Positions 7,945-16,230 are shown, counted from the first letter of the stretch. The stretch is DNA of 42,262 bases from Proteocatella sp041738345 (GCA_041738345.1 JBGSPX010000056.1:1-42262), one strand, 5' to 3'. Numbers and translations: made by a program. The notes: generated by a model not told the origin, from the sequence alone.

Positions 7945-8811
7945 TTAATCACTCTTTAATATAACTTTTATAAGCTGAGGCCTATTGCCAAGTCTTATTG
8001 GAATTATGCTATTTCCTAATCCTCTGCTGACAAACATAGTTGTATTTTCATCCTCATAAAGCCCGCTACTGTATTTTGGAAAGAAGCCTTGATTTGGAGC
8101 TATTAAGCCCCCCAAAAAAGGAATTCTAAATTGCCCGCCATGAGCATGCCCAGAAAATACTAAATCTATATTATTTGCTTTATATATATCAAAAAGTTCA
8201 GGTCTATGAGACAGTAAAATTTTAAATACTGCATCATCTGACCAACTTTTCAAATTAGATTCTAACTCACTTGTATCAGTTCCATCTATATATCCCGATG
8301 TCAAAAAAGCGGGATCTTTTACCCCACAAATTTGTATAGAGTTTCCATTTTTTACTATAAGTTGAGATTCATTTTCAAGTACAATAACCCCTTCTTCTAA
8401 AAGCGCTTGTTTTACTTCCTCATATTTCCCCGACCAAGCTTCATGATTCCCTGAAACATAATATACGGGTGCATATTTTACCGCTTCCCTTATAAATTCT
8501 ATAGCTTTTTCAAGATTATATTTTCTTCTATCTACCAAATCTCCAGTTATAACTATTATATCTGCTTTTGACTTTTCTATTTCTTTGATGAGCTTATGCT
8601 GATTTTTTCCAAAACGCTTATTATGCAAATCAGATACTTGAAGAATTGAAAAGTTCTCAAATTCCAATGGAATTTTACTATTTTTGTATTCAAATTCTGT
8701 AACTACAATATCATTATTTTGCCAAAATAAAAACATTATAATAATGAATATTACTATAAGTATTTTAAGTCCTCTATTTGATATTTGTGTATAAACTATA
8801 TTTAATTTCAC
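7945..8811 (-). CDS. Membrane-anchored metallophosphoesterase (YkuE/YaeI-like)
   Basis: The 288-aa protein has one N-terminal membrane segment (about residues 15-33) and then a calcineurin-like phosphoesterase domain. All metal-site motifs are present: QVSDLHNKRFG, ITGDLVDRR, SGNHEAW, ILLSHRPEL and FSGHAHGGQFRIP. This set is typical of YkuE/YaeI proteins, which act at the outer face of the membrane; some remove lipid phosphates. Start: a TTG start at 8832 is possible, but GTG at 8811 has GAGGTG at the right distance. It is convergent with the small membrane protein and divergent from the DUF2703 gene. Confidence 0.88.
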   Translation of the reverse strand: MKLNIVYTQISNRGLKILIVIFIIIMFLFWQNNDIVVTEFEYKNSKIPLEFENFSILQVSDLHNKRFGKNQHKLIKEIEKSKADIIVITGDLVDRRKYNLEKAIEFIREAVKYAPVYYVSGNHEAWSGKYEEVKQALLEEGVIVLENESQLIVKNGNSIQICGVKDPAFLTSGYIDGTDTSELESNLKSWSDDAVFKILLSHRPELFDIYKANNIDLVFSGHAHGGQFRIPFLGGLIAPNQGFFPKYSSGLYEDENTTMFVSRGLGNSIIPIRLGNRPQLIKVILKSD

Positions 8812-8903
8812 TACAATCACCTCAATTATCAATTTATAAAATTAATATTTTAAATATTTTTGTTGAACATCAGGGTATAATAAATAAAAGGAGGCCTCTA
8901 TCT

Positions 8904-9317
8904 ATGAAAACCCTTAAAATTGAATGGATGCATCTTGATGTCGACGGCGATACTTGTGACCGTTGTTATGACACAGGTAAGAATCTTGTTAAAGAAATAA
9001 AAAGATTGAACAAAGCCTTAAATCCAAAGGATATTGAAGTTATATTTATTGATACTAAACTCGATGAGTCTCAAACATCAAAGTCCAATAGTATTTTGTT
9101 TGATGGAATTCCTATTGAAGAAATTCTAGATATAAAAGTATCTGATAATTACTGTAGCTCGTGCTCAACTTTGTTGGGATACAAAACAAACTGTCGAACA
9201 GTGCTCTATGATAACCATGAATATGAAGATATTCCTCCAAAAGCAATTCGCCATGCAGCATATAAACTATTGGGAATCGACTATATACAAAATGAAGAAT
9301 TATCCATATGTAGATAG
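8904..9317 (+). CDS. DUF2703 family cysteine-rich small protein
   Basis: This 137-aa protein opens KTLKIEWMHLDVDGDTCDRC, the hallmark of DUF2703. A Cys pair (CDRC) follows the first strand, and more Cys lie in NYCSSCSTLLGYKTNC. The start at 8904 is chosen because AGGAGGCC lies just upstream; the frame is open further upstream but has no ribosome-binding site there. The fold is probably thioredoxin-like, and homologues often lie near metal or arsenic genes, but nothing here ties it to those. Function unknown. Confidence 0.8.
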   Translation: MKTLKIEWMHLDVDGDTCDRCYDTGKNLVKEIKRLNKALNPKDIEVIFIDTKLDESQTSKSNSILFDGIPIEEILDIKVSDNYCSSCSTLLGYKTNCRTVLYDNHEYEDIPPKAIRHAAYKLLGIDYIQNEELSICR

Positions 9318-9325
9318 TAAATAAG

Positions 9326-9343
9326 GGAACCAAACGGTTCCCT
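9326..9343 (+). terminator. Hairpin terminator after the DUF2703 gene
   Basis: GGGAACC, loop AAAC and GGTTCCC form a perfect 7-bp stem 9 bp after the stop codon. The following T-run is weak (TCATATCTT), so efficiency is uncertain. Confidence 0.6.
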
Positions 9344-9384
9344 CATATCTTCTAATGAATCAAAACTATTTTTAAATAAAATTC

Positions 9385-9591
9385 TTAATATTTATCCATA
9401 AACCACATTATATACCCACAGTTATCACAAATATAATTTTGTGCCTGTTTATTTGCCCAATCAAATCCAAAAAATGAAGCCTCCGATGTATTCATAAGTG
9501 TCGTTCTGTCCCAAAAAAGCTTTCCTTTACAAATAGGACATTCTAACTTATTCCCTTTTACTTCTCTTTCCGATACGTTTTTGTTTCCCAT
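9385..9591 (-). CDS. Small zinc-ribbon protein, unknown function
   Basis: The 68-aa protein has two Cys pairs, CPICKGK and CDNCGY, that form a zinc ribbon. The intervening ASFFGFDWANKQAQNY suggests a small nucleic-acid-free ribbon like those of YgiT-type or nucleotide-binding zinc fingers. The ATG at 9591 is preceded by GAAAGGAC; an upstream in-frame ATG at 9633 would give 82 aa but has a weaker site. It is a single gene between the DUF2703 gene and the reverse transcriptase locus. Function not recognised. Confidence 0.65.
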   Translation of the reverse strand: MGNKNVSEREVKGNKLECPICKGKLFWDRTTLMNTSEASFFGFDWANKQAQNYICDNCGYIMWFMDKY

Positions 9592-9689
9592 ATAAATATA
9601 GTCCTTTCTTCTTTGATTCATTTTTTGAATCATACTCTCTATATTAAATATAATCGTACATGAACCTTAATAGTTTTACCATCCTAGCA

Positions 9690-11618
9690 TTAAAATGATG
9701 GATAGGAATTAAATTTTGCAAACTTTTTAATATACATTTCCTTTACACTATCTTCATATGTTATATTCCAATTAATAAATGGTTTATCAAATGGTTGTAT
9801 GTATTCTAAAAATAGATTATACAGTTTAAATTTATCACTTGTTTTCTTCACTATATTATTTTTAAACTTGTCAATATCTTTTTCATTTTTGGAATTAAGA
9901 ATCCCGGTTGAACGCATATCATGAATTAACAAAAAATTTTCGGAACACACTGCTTCATCAATCCTATCAAAGCTCTCTTTATTACTTTTATTAACAGTTA
10001 TTTTAAATCTCGTTTTCATAGTTTCAATTACTTCTGAAATAATTGAGTTAATTTTTTCAATACTATCATTATAAAACTCTTTATCTTTATTTATAATGTA
10101 ATAAGTTATAGAACAAATATTTAGATAATCATCACTTAAATTATCTATCAAGAATTCATTTGGTATTCGATTAGAATTGTTTACAAGTAACACATATAAA
10201 TTTAATAACTCTGAGTGTTGATTCACATTGTATTTAAGTAAAGTAAAACATTTCTTAAATATCATATCCTCTAATTTAGTTGTACCACTATTATTTTTAC
10301 TTTGTATTTTGATCATAATACGACATATTTTCATAATATTGTCAGTTGAAATGTCATAATTAACAATATAAATTATCACATCTATTAAACTCAAATAGCT
10401 TTTGGTTTTTTTTAAATCATTATCATATTCATTTAGTATTTCTATAAAATAATCTATTCTATTTTCTAAGGTTGATAAAACATATGATACAATAAATCCT
10501 TTTTGATTATCGTAATCCATTATTAATAATCTAGTTTCATTATATAAGTCTATTAGATATTTTGATAAGCCTTCTTTATTTCCATCAATACTTTTAAACA
10601 TTACATTAAGCGAATGTTTTATCTTTGTTACCCAAATATATTTTCTTAAAAATGGCCTTACTTCATTGGTAGTTTTTTTGTCGTTTATCTTAAGTTTAAA
10701 TTCATCTAATTTTGATGCCATAACTTTTTGAATTTCATCTCCATGTATTGGATTATTGAAAAAAATAAAAAAATCGTCAACAAACCTTATAACTTCATAA
10801 TCATTCTTATATTTGATCCCCTTATTATTCAAAACATAAACTATATTTCTATCAATGCGAGTTAAAATCAACTCAGCAACTAATCTTGAGTACTCAGGAC
10901 CAATCAGAATCCCATTAGTTTCATTGTGATTCATCCTTTGAGTAATTCTATCCATTAAATCCGAGAATCTATCGTCTTTATTCCTTATCATATCTTTAGC
11001 AATCATTTTATCCCCAAGATAAGCCCAATCAATAGAGTGCGTATATATTGATTCAAAACATGCACTGATGTCTAATCTTCTCATGAATTTATATTTAAGT
11101 TCTAAATCTTTTATTTTATATGATTTAAAAAAATCAGTTATTTTAGGATATTTTGATAAACAAAAAAATGTCTTTATGTACATATCCCCCAAAAATTCAT
11201 TTGGACATGTGTCTGAATCTAATATATTCTCAATTTCCTTATCATATCTACTTTTCTCATCTGGGTTATATAAATTATTAATACCAATTGGTTTTCTTAT
11301 CGAAAAAATTGAATTATTAACAAAATAGTCTATTATAACTCCATAGTATACTTCAATAAACTTTGCAACAAGCATCTGAGCATATGGGTGCATTAAGCTA
11401 ATCACCCTGTCCTCATATTCATTTTTTCTAATTTTGATCTTATTTGGAACAGTAATTATTAAATTACTCTTTACATGATCTTTATTTTTGAAATCAAATT
11501 CATTCCATTCACTAGATTTATTCAGTAGATATGTGTATAACCCTCTATTGCTATAAATAATAGGCAATTCATTAGGCAAAGTATCTGTTAACATATAAGT
11601 TAGATATCCTTTTTTCAT
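9690..11618 (-). CDS. drt3b: Defense-associated reverse transcriptase, Drt3b/UG8-like
   Basis: This 642-aa protein has an RT palm. Motif A is RRLDISACFESIY (Asp183), the motif B region is NGILIGPEYSRLVAEL (235-250), the catalytic pair is RFVDDFFIFF (Asp281, Asp282), and a motif D-like LKINDKKT lies at 309-316. The opening LTYMLTDTLPNELPIIYSNR recalls the UG8/Drt3b class. About 300 helix-rich residues follow the palm, with no nuclease, maturase or X domain. ATG at 11618 follows AAAGGAG. It is divergent from a second, smaller RT across a 193-bp spacer. In the known DRT3 antiphage system two such RTs work together with a non-coding RNA. Catalytic residues are intact. Assignment to DRT3 is from pairing and motifs, not a search. 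Confidence 0.8.
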   Translation of the reverse strand: MKKGYLTYMLTDTLPNELPIIYSNRGLYTYLLNKSSEWNEFDFKNKDHVKSNLIITVPNKIKIRKNEYEDRVISLMHPYAQMLVAKFIEVYYGVIIDYFVNNSIFSIRKPIGINNLYNPDEKSRYDKEIENILDSDTCPNEFLGDMYIKTFFCLSKYPKITDFFKSYKIKDLELKYKFMRRLDISACFESIYTHSIDWAYLGDKMIAKDMIRNKDDRFSDLMDRITQRMNHNETNGILIGPEYSRLVAELILTRIDRNIVYVLNNKGIKYKNDYEVIRFVDDFFIFFNNPIHGDEIQKVMASKLDEFKLKINDKKTTNEVRPFLRKYIWVTKIKHSLNVMFKSIDGNKEGLSKYLIDLYNETRLLIMDYDNQKGFIVSYVLSTLENRIDYFIEILNEYDNDLKKTKSYLSLIDVIIYIVNYDISTDNIMKICRIMIKIQSKNNSGTTKLEDMIFKKCFTLLKYNVNQHSELLNLYVLLVNNSNRIPNEFLIDNLSDDYLNICSITYYIINKDKEFYNDSIEKINSIISEVIETMKTRFKITVNKSNKESFDRIDEAVCSENFLLIHDMRSTGILNSKNEKDIDKFKNNIVKKTSDKFKLYNLFLEYIQPFDKPFINWNITYEDSVKEMYIKKFAKFNSYPSF

Positions 11619-11632
11619 TTTTTTCTCCTTTC

Positions 11633-11672
11633 TTTTAACCTAAATATATTATATAATATATTTAGGCTAAAA
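11633..11672. promoter_or_regulatory. Long AT-rich palindrome with two-way -10 boxes between the RT genes
   Basis: Positions 11639-11666 form a perfect 28-bp palindrome starting CCTAAATATA. It extends to 17-bp arms with one mismatch (11633-11672). Because it is symmetric it holds TATAAT on both strands: plus 11652-11657 and minus 11653-11648. The plus box predicts a start near 11663, exactly where the closing stem of the predicted RNA begins. The minus box would serve the larger RT. -35 boxes are poor on both sides. Confidence 0.55.
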
Positions 11673-11789
11673 GCACGTGCAAAGCGATTGTTTATTATTC
11701 TCTTTACTTAATAATATGAGCTGGTTATTTGCGAAAGCACCTAGAAGAAATTCTGGTATTACACAACAAGAATTCACTGCTTTAGCCTA
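11663..11789 (+). ncRNA. Predicted structured RNA of the two-RT locus (DRT3-type ncRNA candidate)
   Basis: The 5' segment TAGGCTAAAAGCA (11663-11675) pairs with TGCTTTAGCCTA (11778-11789) in 12 bp with one bulged A, closing a domain of about 127 nt. Inside are TGC-GAAA-GCA (11730-11739) and, in an alternative partly exclusive pairing, ACC(T)AGAA-GAAA-TTCTGGT (11739-11757). GAAA loops occur only on the plus strand. The tract ATTACACAACAAG (11758-11770) remains unpaired between the hairpin and the closing stem. DRT3 is reported to use an ACAC-type RNA template, and this tract is the obvious candidate here. The RNA lies directly upstream of the smaller RT and runs into its ribosome-binding site. 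Confidence 0.6.
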
Positions 11790-11811
11790 TATTTTATGAG
11801 GTGAATTAACT

Positions 11812-13131
11812 ATGAAAATTGAATTTACTAATGATGTTCTAAAAAAAATTTTTTATTCAAAAAAGCATACTTTATCTACTGGTGTAGATAAAATTAATGT
11901 AAATAATTTTGAATGTAATATTGATAATCATATATCCACTTTAATAAGAAAAATAAGTATAGGAAAATATCAATTTTCTCGTCTGAAAACCTACACTGTT
12001 AATACTAGAGTAACTTATATTCCAACTATTCGAGACAGATTAGTTATAGAATTTATTAAAAATAAATTAAAGAATAAATATAAAGTGAACCCTTCAAACC
12101 GAAATAAAATAATTACAACTTTATTTAATATACTTTCAGAAAATATCGACTATTATATTGTTCGCATTGATATAAAAAAATTTTTTAACTCCGTACCAAT
12201 TGACAGGCTTTTAAGTAATTTAGAAAGAAATTCGCTTCTATCATCAACTGAATTTGATTTACTTTATAAATTGCTCAAGTATAATAACCAAGGTCTTATT
12301 CAGGGAATTAGTGTAAGTAATTATTTGTCAGAAATATATTTAGAAAATTTTGATAATAGCTTCAATTTTATTCATCCTCAAAAGATATATTACAATCGGT
12401 TTGTGGATGATATAATATTAGTAATCACCGGAAAACAAACTCTCTCAACTATAGAAAACTTAACCGAAAAAATAAATGATGCTTTCAACAAAATAAGTTT
12501 AACTATAAATGAAAATAAGTATACAAAAGTTACCTTCTATTCAAATGAAAATAGTAATCTATTTGAATACTTGGGCTATACATTCCAAAAAAAATGTAAA
12601 AATAAAAAATATTTACTAGAATGCGAGATTGCAGAAAGTAAACTTCAAAAATACTATAATCGTATAAATAGAATTTTTGGTCATTTCGCCCTTGACCATA
12701 ATTCCGAATTACTTTACCTTCGTATTCAAGCGCTTTACTATGACCATAAAATTGCTCGATCAAACATATATATTAACTCAAATGACCAAATTTCATACTA
12801 TACATACAAAATAAGTTATGGTCTTAATAATTCTTACAAATATGCTTCAAATGCTAGTTTCCAAAAAATATCAAATTATATCTCAGCAAAAATGAATGAT
12901 CTAAAGTTTAAACCATACATAGAAAGAAACTATAAAAATAAAATATACTCAGTTATAAAAACTCATGGAAAATATAAAGTTATAATTTATTCTAAGATTC
13001 CAATGTATACACTGAGAAGAATTGTATATAACAATATTTTTAAAAATCTACAAAATAGTGATTATCATTCATTCCTAAGATTAAAAAAATATGATTTAAT
13101 AAACCATTACTATAAATTGATTAATTGTTAA
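11812..13131 (+). CDS. drt3a: Defense-associated reverse transcriptase, Drt3a/UG3-like
   Basis: The 439-aa protein has a compact RT domain. N-terminal fingers carry GVDKINVNNF and KISIGKYQFS, then YIPTIRDRLVIEFI, motif A IVRIDIKKFFNSV (Asp120), motif B GLIQGISVSNYLSEIYL (161-177) and catalytic RFVDDIIL (Asp199, Asp200). About 170 Lys/Tyr/Asn-rich residues follow; there is no maturase or HNH domain, so it is not a group II intron protein. No retron VTG motif is visible. GAGGTG precedes ATG at 11812. A structured RNA candidate sits immediately upstream on the same strand, and a second RT of another class is divergent. Codon use is very AT-rich, fitting an acquired defence locus. Name inferred from the pairing and motifs. 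Confidence 0.8.
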   Translation: MKIEFTNDVLKKIFYSKKHTLSTGVDKINVNNFECNIDNHISTLIRKISIGKYQFSRLKTYTVNTRVTYIPTIRDRLVIEFIKNKLKNKYKVNPSNRNKIITTLFNILSENIDYYIVRIDIKKFFNSVPIDRLLSNLERNSLLSSTEFDLLYKLLKYNNQGLIQGISVSNYLSEIYLENFDNSFNFIHPQKIYYNRFVDDIILVITGKQTLSTIENLTEKINDAFNKISLTINENKYTKVTFYSNENSNLFEYLGYTFQKKCKNKKYLLECEIAESKLQKYYNRINRIFGHFALDHNSELLYLRIQALYYDHKIARSNIYINSNDQISYYTYKISYGLNNSYKYASNASFQKISNYISAKMNDLKFKPYIERNYKNKIYSVIKTHGKYKVIIYSKIPMYTLRRIVYNNIFKNLQNSDYHSFLRLKKYDLINHYYKLINC

Positions 13132-13134
13132 TTT

Positions 13135-13996
13135 ACACCCCTGTTAACGAATTGTGTTTCAATTAAATTTTAGAGCATCAAACTCTCTCTAACTAGACCT
13201 CTGCCGAACACTCAAGGTTTAACCTACAAATATATATCCTACTTTATAACTACTTAAAATCAATAATAACGTTTTATATAAGTTATTCTACATTCTAAAT
13301 TTGGATATAATTTGACTTGTGTTCGGCTTTTGTATTTATACTTAGAAATAAAACCATTATTAAAATAAAAATTTATGATTTCTTGCTACTTAAAAAAAGT
13401 AATTCTACATTATCTTGAAGTATTTTTCCAATCTCTGTTCTTTAAAATCACTCATAAGCTTTCAATTATAAGATTTGTCATTCGAATTAAGATATCCTTT
13501 TAAATATATTTATTGTTTATAAGATGTATAAAATTAAAACTCTTGTCTTATCTTGTTCTTTCGTGTTTATATTCGTTCTATTTTATTCATCAAATGACAT
13601 TAAGTTTTTCCCATAGCTATTATTAAATTTTATTAAAACTAACTGAGATAAAAAATAAGTTCAGTTTACTTTTGAAATATTATCTTTATATTGTTTTTTT
13701 AATTTTGATCTTTATTTTACAATGGAGTTTGTATTTTTCTAATGATTTTATCTTCATTTTGAATATATCATTAAAAAATTATGCACGTCAATAAGATTTC
13801 TAAATATTCATTTTAAAAATTATCTTTCGCTTGGTAAAAATTGACATAATCTACTTTTTACAGTATATTTACGGTACAAGATTTTTTAAAAGAGGCAATT
13901 TATACTTAAATAAATAGCGGTTTATGCTTAAAAAACATTATTAGGCAATGGAAATAATAAGCTTAAAGAACTCTAAGTAAATAGGAGGTTAAATTT
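13135..13996. other. 860-bp gene-free AT-rich tract behind the smaller RT
   Basis: No convincing ORF is found on either strand. It contains a long-range inverted repeat (13203-13327, listed separately) and an imperfect repeat: CTACTTAAAA followed by AGTTATTCTACATT (13250-13295), and again with AAGTAATTCTACATT (13385-13413). The rest is low-complexity T-rich sequence on the plus strand. It may hold non-coding RNA or decayed mobile DNA bordering the RT locus. Confidence 0.5.
13203..13335 (+). ncRNA. Possible second structured RNA downstream of the smaller RT
   Basis: GCCGAACA (13203-13210) pairs with TGTTCGGC (13320-13327), then after a CT bulge CAAG (13213-13216) pairs with CTTG (13316-13319), closing about 125 nt. 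The 3' arm runs into TTTTGTATTT, like an intrinsic terminator. Inside, AATAAC and GTTATT (13265-13270, 13282-13287) form a further hairpin. The GC-containing stem stands out in very AT-rich DNA. It could instead be a long 3'-UTR structure of the RT mRNA. Confidence 0.35.
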
Positions 13997-14446
13997 ATGG
14001 ATTGGATTATTAAAAAGTTCGATGAACTTAAAGCAAAAAATATTTATGACATTTTAGCATTAAGAAATGAAGTGTTTGTTGTAGAGCAAGAGTGTGCATA
14101 TCTCGACTGTGATTATAAAGATTTAAATGCGTATCATCTGTTTTTAGAGCAAAATAATAAAATTGTTGCATATTTAAGAATCTTGGAAAAGGGAATTTCT
14201 TACGATGAAATATCTATTGGAAGAGTAGCGATAAATAAAGACTTTCGTGGTAAAGGGCTTTCAAGAGAAATGATGCTTAAGGCAATTGAATTTATAGAAA
14301 ATAATTTAAAAGAAACTAGTATAAAAATACAAGCACAATCATATTTAATTAAGTTTTATAGTAGCCTTGGTTTTAAACCTACCTCTGAAGAATATTTAGA
14401 AGATAATATTCCTCATATAGATATGATTTATAATAAACAATTTTAA
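13997..14446 (+). CDS. elaA: GNAT acetyltransferase, ElaA-like
   Basis: This 149-aa protein matches the ElaA group. The opening LALRNEVFVVEQECAYLDCD, then DLNAYHLFL, is the family signature. Acetyl-CoA binding motif A is RVAINKDFRGKGLSREMM (about residues 76-93) and motif B is QSYLIKFYSSLGF. It probably acetylates a small molecule or protein amine; the ElaA substrate is unknown. AGGAGG precedes ATG at 13997. A strong terminator at 14464-14490 follows, so it is likely monocistronic. It lies at the outer edge of the RT locus and looks chromosomal. Confidence 0.87.
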   Translation: MDWIIKKFDELKAKNIYDILALRNEVFVVEQECAYLDCDYKDLNAYHLFLEQNNKIVAYLRILEKGISYDEISIGRVAINKDFRGKGLSREMMLKAIEFIENNLKETSIKIQAQSYLIKFYSSLGFKPTSEEYLEDNIPHIDMIYNKQF

Positions 14447-14463
14447 ATAGGAGATTCTAATAC

Positions 14464-14490
14464 AAAAAATCCCCAAATCGGGGATTTTTT
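14464..14490 (+). terminator. Strong intrinsic terminator after the acetyltransferase gene
   Basis: AAAAAATCCCC, loop AAATC, GGGGATTTTTT: a perfect stem with a T-run on each strand, 18 bp after the stop. Confidence 0.9.
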
Positions 14491-14541
14491 AAAAATTTAT
14501 TTAATTTTTTGACAGCTTCGTGAATTTGCAGAAAGGTATTT

Positions 14542-15102
14542 ATGGATTACAAAGGACATCTAAAATCAGGAACTATTTTGGGACTTATTTTGATTGATAC
14601 GATTAGCAATCAAAATATCTCAAGCTTAAATAATATGAGTGCGGCCTCCTTTTCTGGAATGAGCCTTGGGCTTATTATTGGGTCTGGGCTTCCTGATATC
14701 GACCATCACAAAAGCTATATTGCAAAAAAATTCAGCTTTATAGGAACTATAATAAGCAAGCTTTTTTCGCATAGGGGATTTACTCATTCTATTCCTTTTT
14801 TGATTATGCTATATTTAGGATTTTCATTTTCAAAACCCTATATCTCAGCTAATTATAGCTCTTTTTATGAATATTTTGGAGTTTCTCTAATCTTTTCCTC
14901 TTTTATCCATATTTTGATGGATATGTTTGTAGGAAATGGAGTAAATTTATTCTCACCGTTTGTAAAAAAACGTTTCTACTTTTTTAAAATAAAATCAGGT
15001 TCAAAATCAGAAAAAGGCTTTCATAGTTTTTTAAGTTTTTGTTTTATTTTGTATCTGCTTCATCGTGCTAATTTGCTAGAAGAGATTTTTAAGCTTTTCT
15101 AG
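14542..15102 (+). CDS. YdjM-like membrane-bound metal-dependent hydrolase (DUF457)
   Basis: This 186-aa protein has four or five hydrophobic segments. The family His/Asp motifs are present: an N-terminal HLKSGTILG, GSGLPDIDHHKS (about residues 48-59), LFSHRGFTHSIPF (74-86) and FIHILMDMFV (about 113-122). These are the metal-ligand positions of the YdjM/LexA-binding inner-membrane hydrolase family. The physiological substrate is not known. The last 27 bp overlap the convergent D,D-carboxypeptidase gene, both ending in amphipathic tails. No strong AGGAGG is visible; GAAAGG lies before ATG at 14542. Confidence 0.85.
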   Translation: MDYKGHLKSGTILGLILIDTISNQNISSLNNMSAASFSGMSLGLIIGSGLPDIDHHKSYIAKKFSFIGTIISKLFSHRGFTHSIPFLIMLYLGFSFSKPYISANYSSFYEYFGVSLIFSSFIHILMDMFVGNGVNLFSPFVKKRFYFFKIKSGSKSEKGFHSFLSFCFILYLLHRANLLEEIFKLF

Positions 15103-16230
15103 CATGGATATAATCATCGATTTTTTGACATTGTTCTTTGCTACGAGTTCTCTTTGCATCACAAGTCTATCTTTTTCATAGACATCTACTACCCCTATTC
15201 TATCGCCTTTAGTTATAGGCAGGACTAGTTCATCAAGCACAACTTCAGTTTTATAAGCTTCCTGTGAATATTTTCCAAATATTATGAGGTCTTCTTCAAG
15301 GTTTCCTTTTAGTGATTTTAACGCACCCTTTACTTTTGTTTTTGAAATTGTTTCGTCTTTTTCTAGAAGTGGTATATATCTAAAATTGTTAAATCCATAA
15401 TCCAAAAGTTTTGAGGTATCTCTAAAGTTTCCATTTTCCTGTTGTGCTCCAAGGGTTACGCTAAGAAGTCTTGTATCCCCGCGTTTGGCAGTTCCTACGA
15501 AACAAAACCCTGACTCTGCTCCCATCCAACCTGTTTTCATTCCATCTATACCTTCATATTCGCCTAGAAGTTTATTTGTACTTTCAAGGTCTATAGTTCT
15601 TAAAAGCTCTACGGGATTATCTTTATATATATTGATAGTTTTAGTTTTCTGTGGTGAATATCTTAAGATATCGCCTTCTTCTATAAGTTCTTTTGCAATC
15701 TGGGCTATATCATAAGCTGTACTATAATGGTCATCACTTAATGTGAATCCATTTACTGAAACAAAGTGAGTATTTTTTAGCCCCATCTGCTGTGCTTTTT
15801 GGTTCATAAGTTTTACATATTCAGCTTCACTTCCGCTAAAAAATTCCGCTAATGCTACAGTAGCATTGTTAGCTGAGTTTAGAATTATTGCATTTAAAAG
15901 GGCTTCTACACTTACTAAATCCCCTGTTTTTAAATCAATTCTTGCACCCCTTATATTTGCGGCATGTTTTGATATCTTCGTAATCTTTTCAAGTGGAATT
16001 TCTTTTTCCTCTATTATGTCAAAAGCTACTGCCACTGTCATTATTTTTGTAACTGAAGCTGGAAGTCTTCTTTTTTCATAATCTTTTTGATATATAATTT
16101 GATTATACTTAGTTTCCATAAGAAGCGCTGAACTGCCTTCTAACTCGATACTTTCTTGTGCAAATGATGTCATAATACTGCTTACTACCAAAACCATTGT
16201 AAGTAATAAGGCACATATTTTTTTAGTCAT
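15076..16230 (-). CDS. dacF: Serine-type D-alanyl-D-alanine carboxypeptidase (DacF/PBP5-like)
   Basis: The 384-aa protein begins with a cleavable signal (LLLTMVLVVSSIMTSFA). Peptidase S11 motifs are complete: SVTK (catalytic Ser, about residue 59) in RLPASVTKIMTV, SAN in ILNSANNATVALAE (about 119-121), and KTG in IDGMKTGWMGAESG (about 222-224). A C-terminal beta domain from about 275 and an amphipathic tail (MIISMLEKLKNLF) may attach it to the membrane. It trims the terminal D-Ala of peptidoglycan stem peptides outside the cell. It is monocistronic and its 3' end overlaps the convergent ydjM-like gene. Confidence 0.93.
   Translation of the reverse strand: MTKKICALLLTMVLVVSSIMTSFAQESIELEGSSALLMETKYNQIIYQKDYEKRRLPASVTKIMTVAVAFDIIEEKEIPLEKITKISKHAANIRGARIDLKTGDLVSVEALLNAIILNSANNATVALAEFFSGSEAEYVKLMNQKAQQMGLKNTHFVSVNGFTLSDDHYSTAYDIAQIAKELIEEGDILRYSPQKTKTINIYKDNPVELLRTIDLESTNKLLGEYEGIDGMKTGWMGAESGFCFVGTAKRGDTRLLSVTLGAQQENGNFRDTSKLLDYGFNNFRYIPLLEKDETISKTKVKGALKSLKGNLEEDLIIFGKYSQEAYKTEVVLDELVLPITKGDRIGVVDVYEKDRLVMQRELVAKNNVKKSMIISMLEKLKNLF

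Noticed and set aside
11812..13131. Small RT as a group II intron maturase or a retron RT
   Set aside because: No maturase X domain, HNH nuclease, intron RNA domains V/VI or retron VTG motif are visible, and a second unrelated RT is paired with it.
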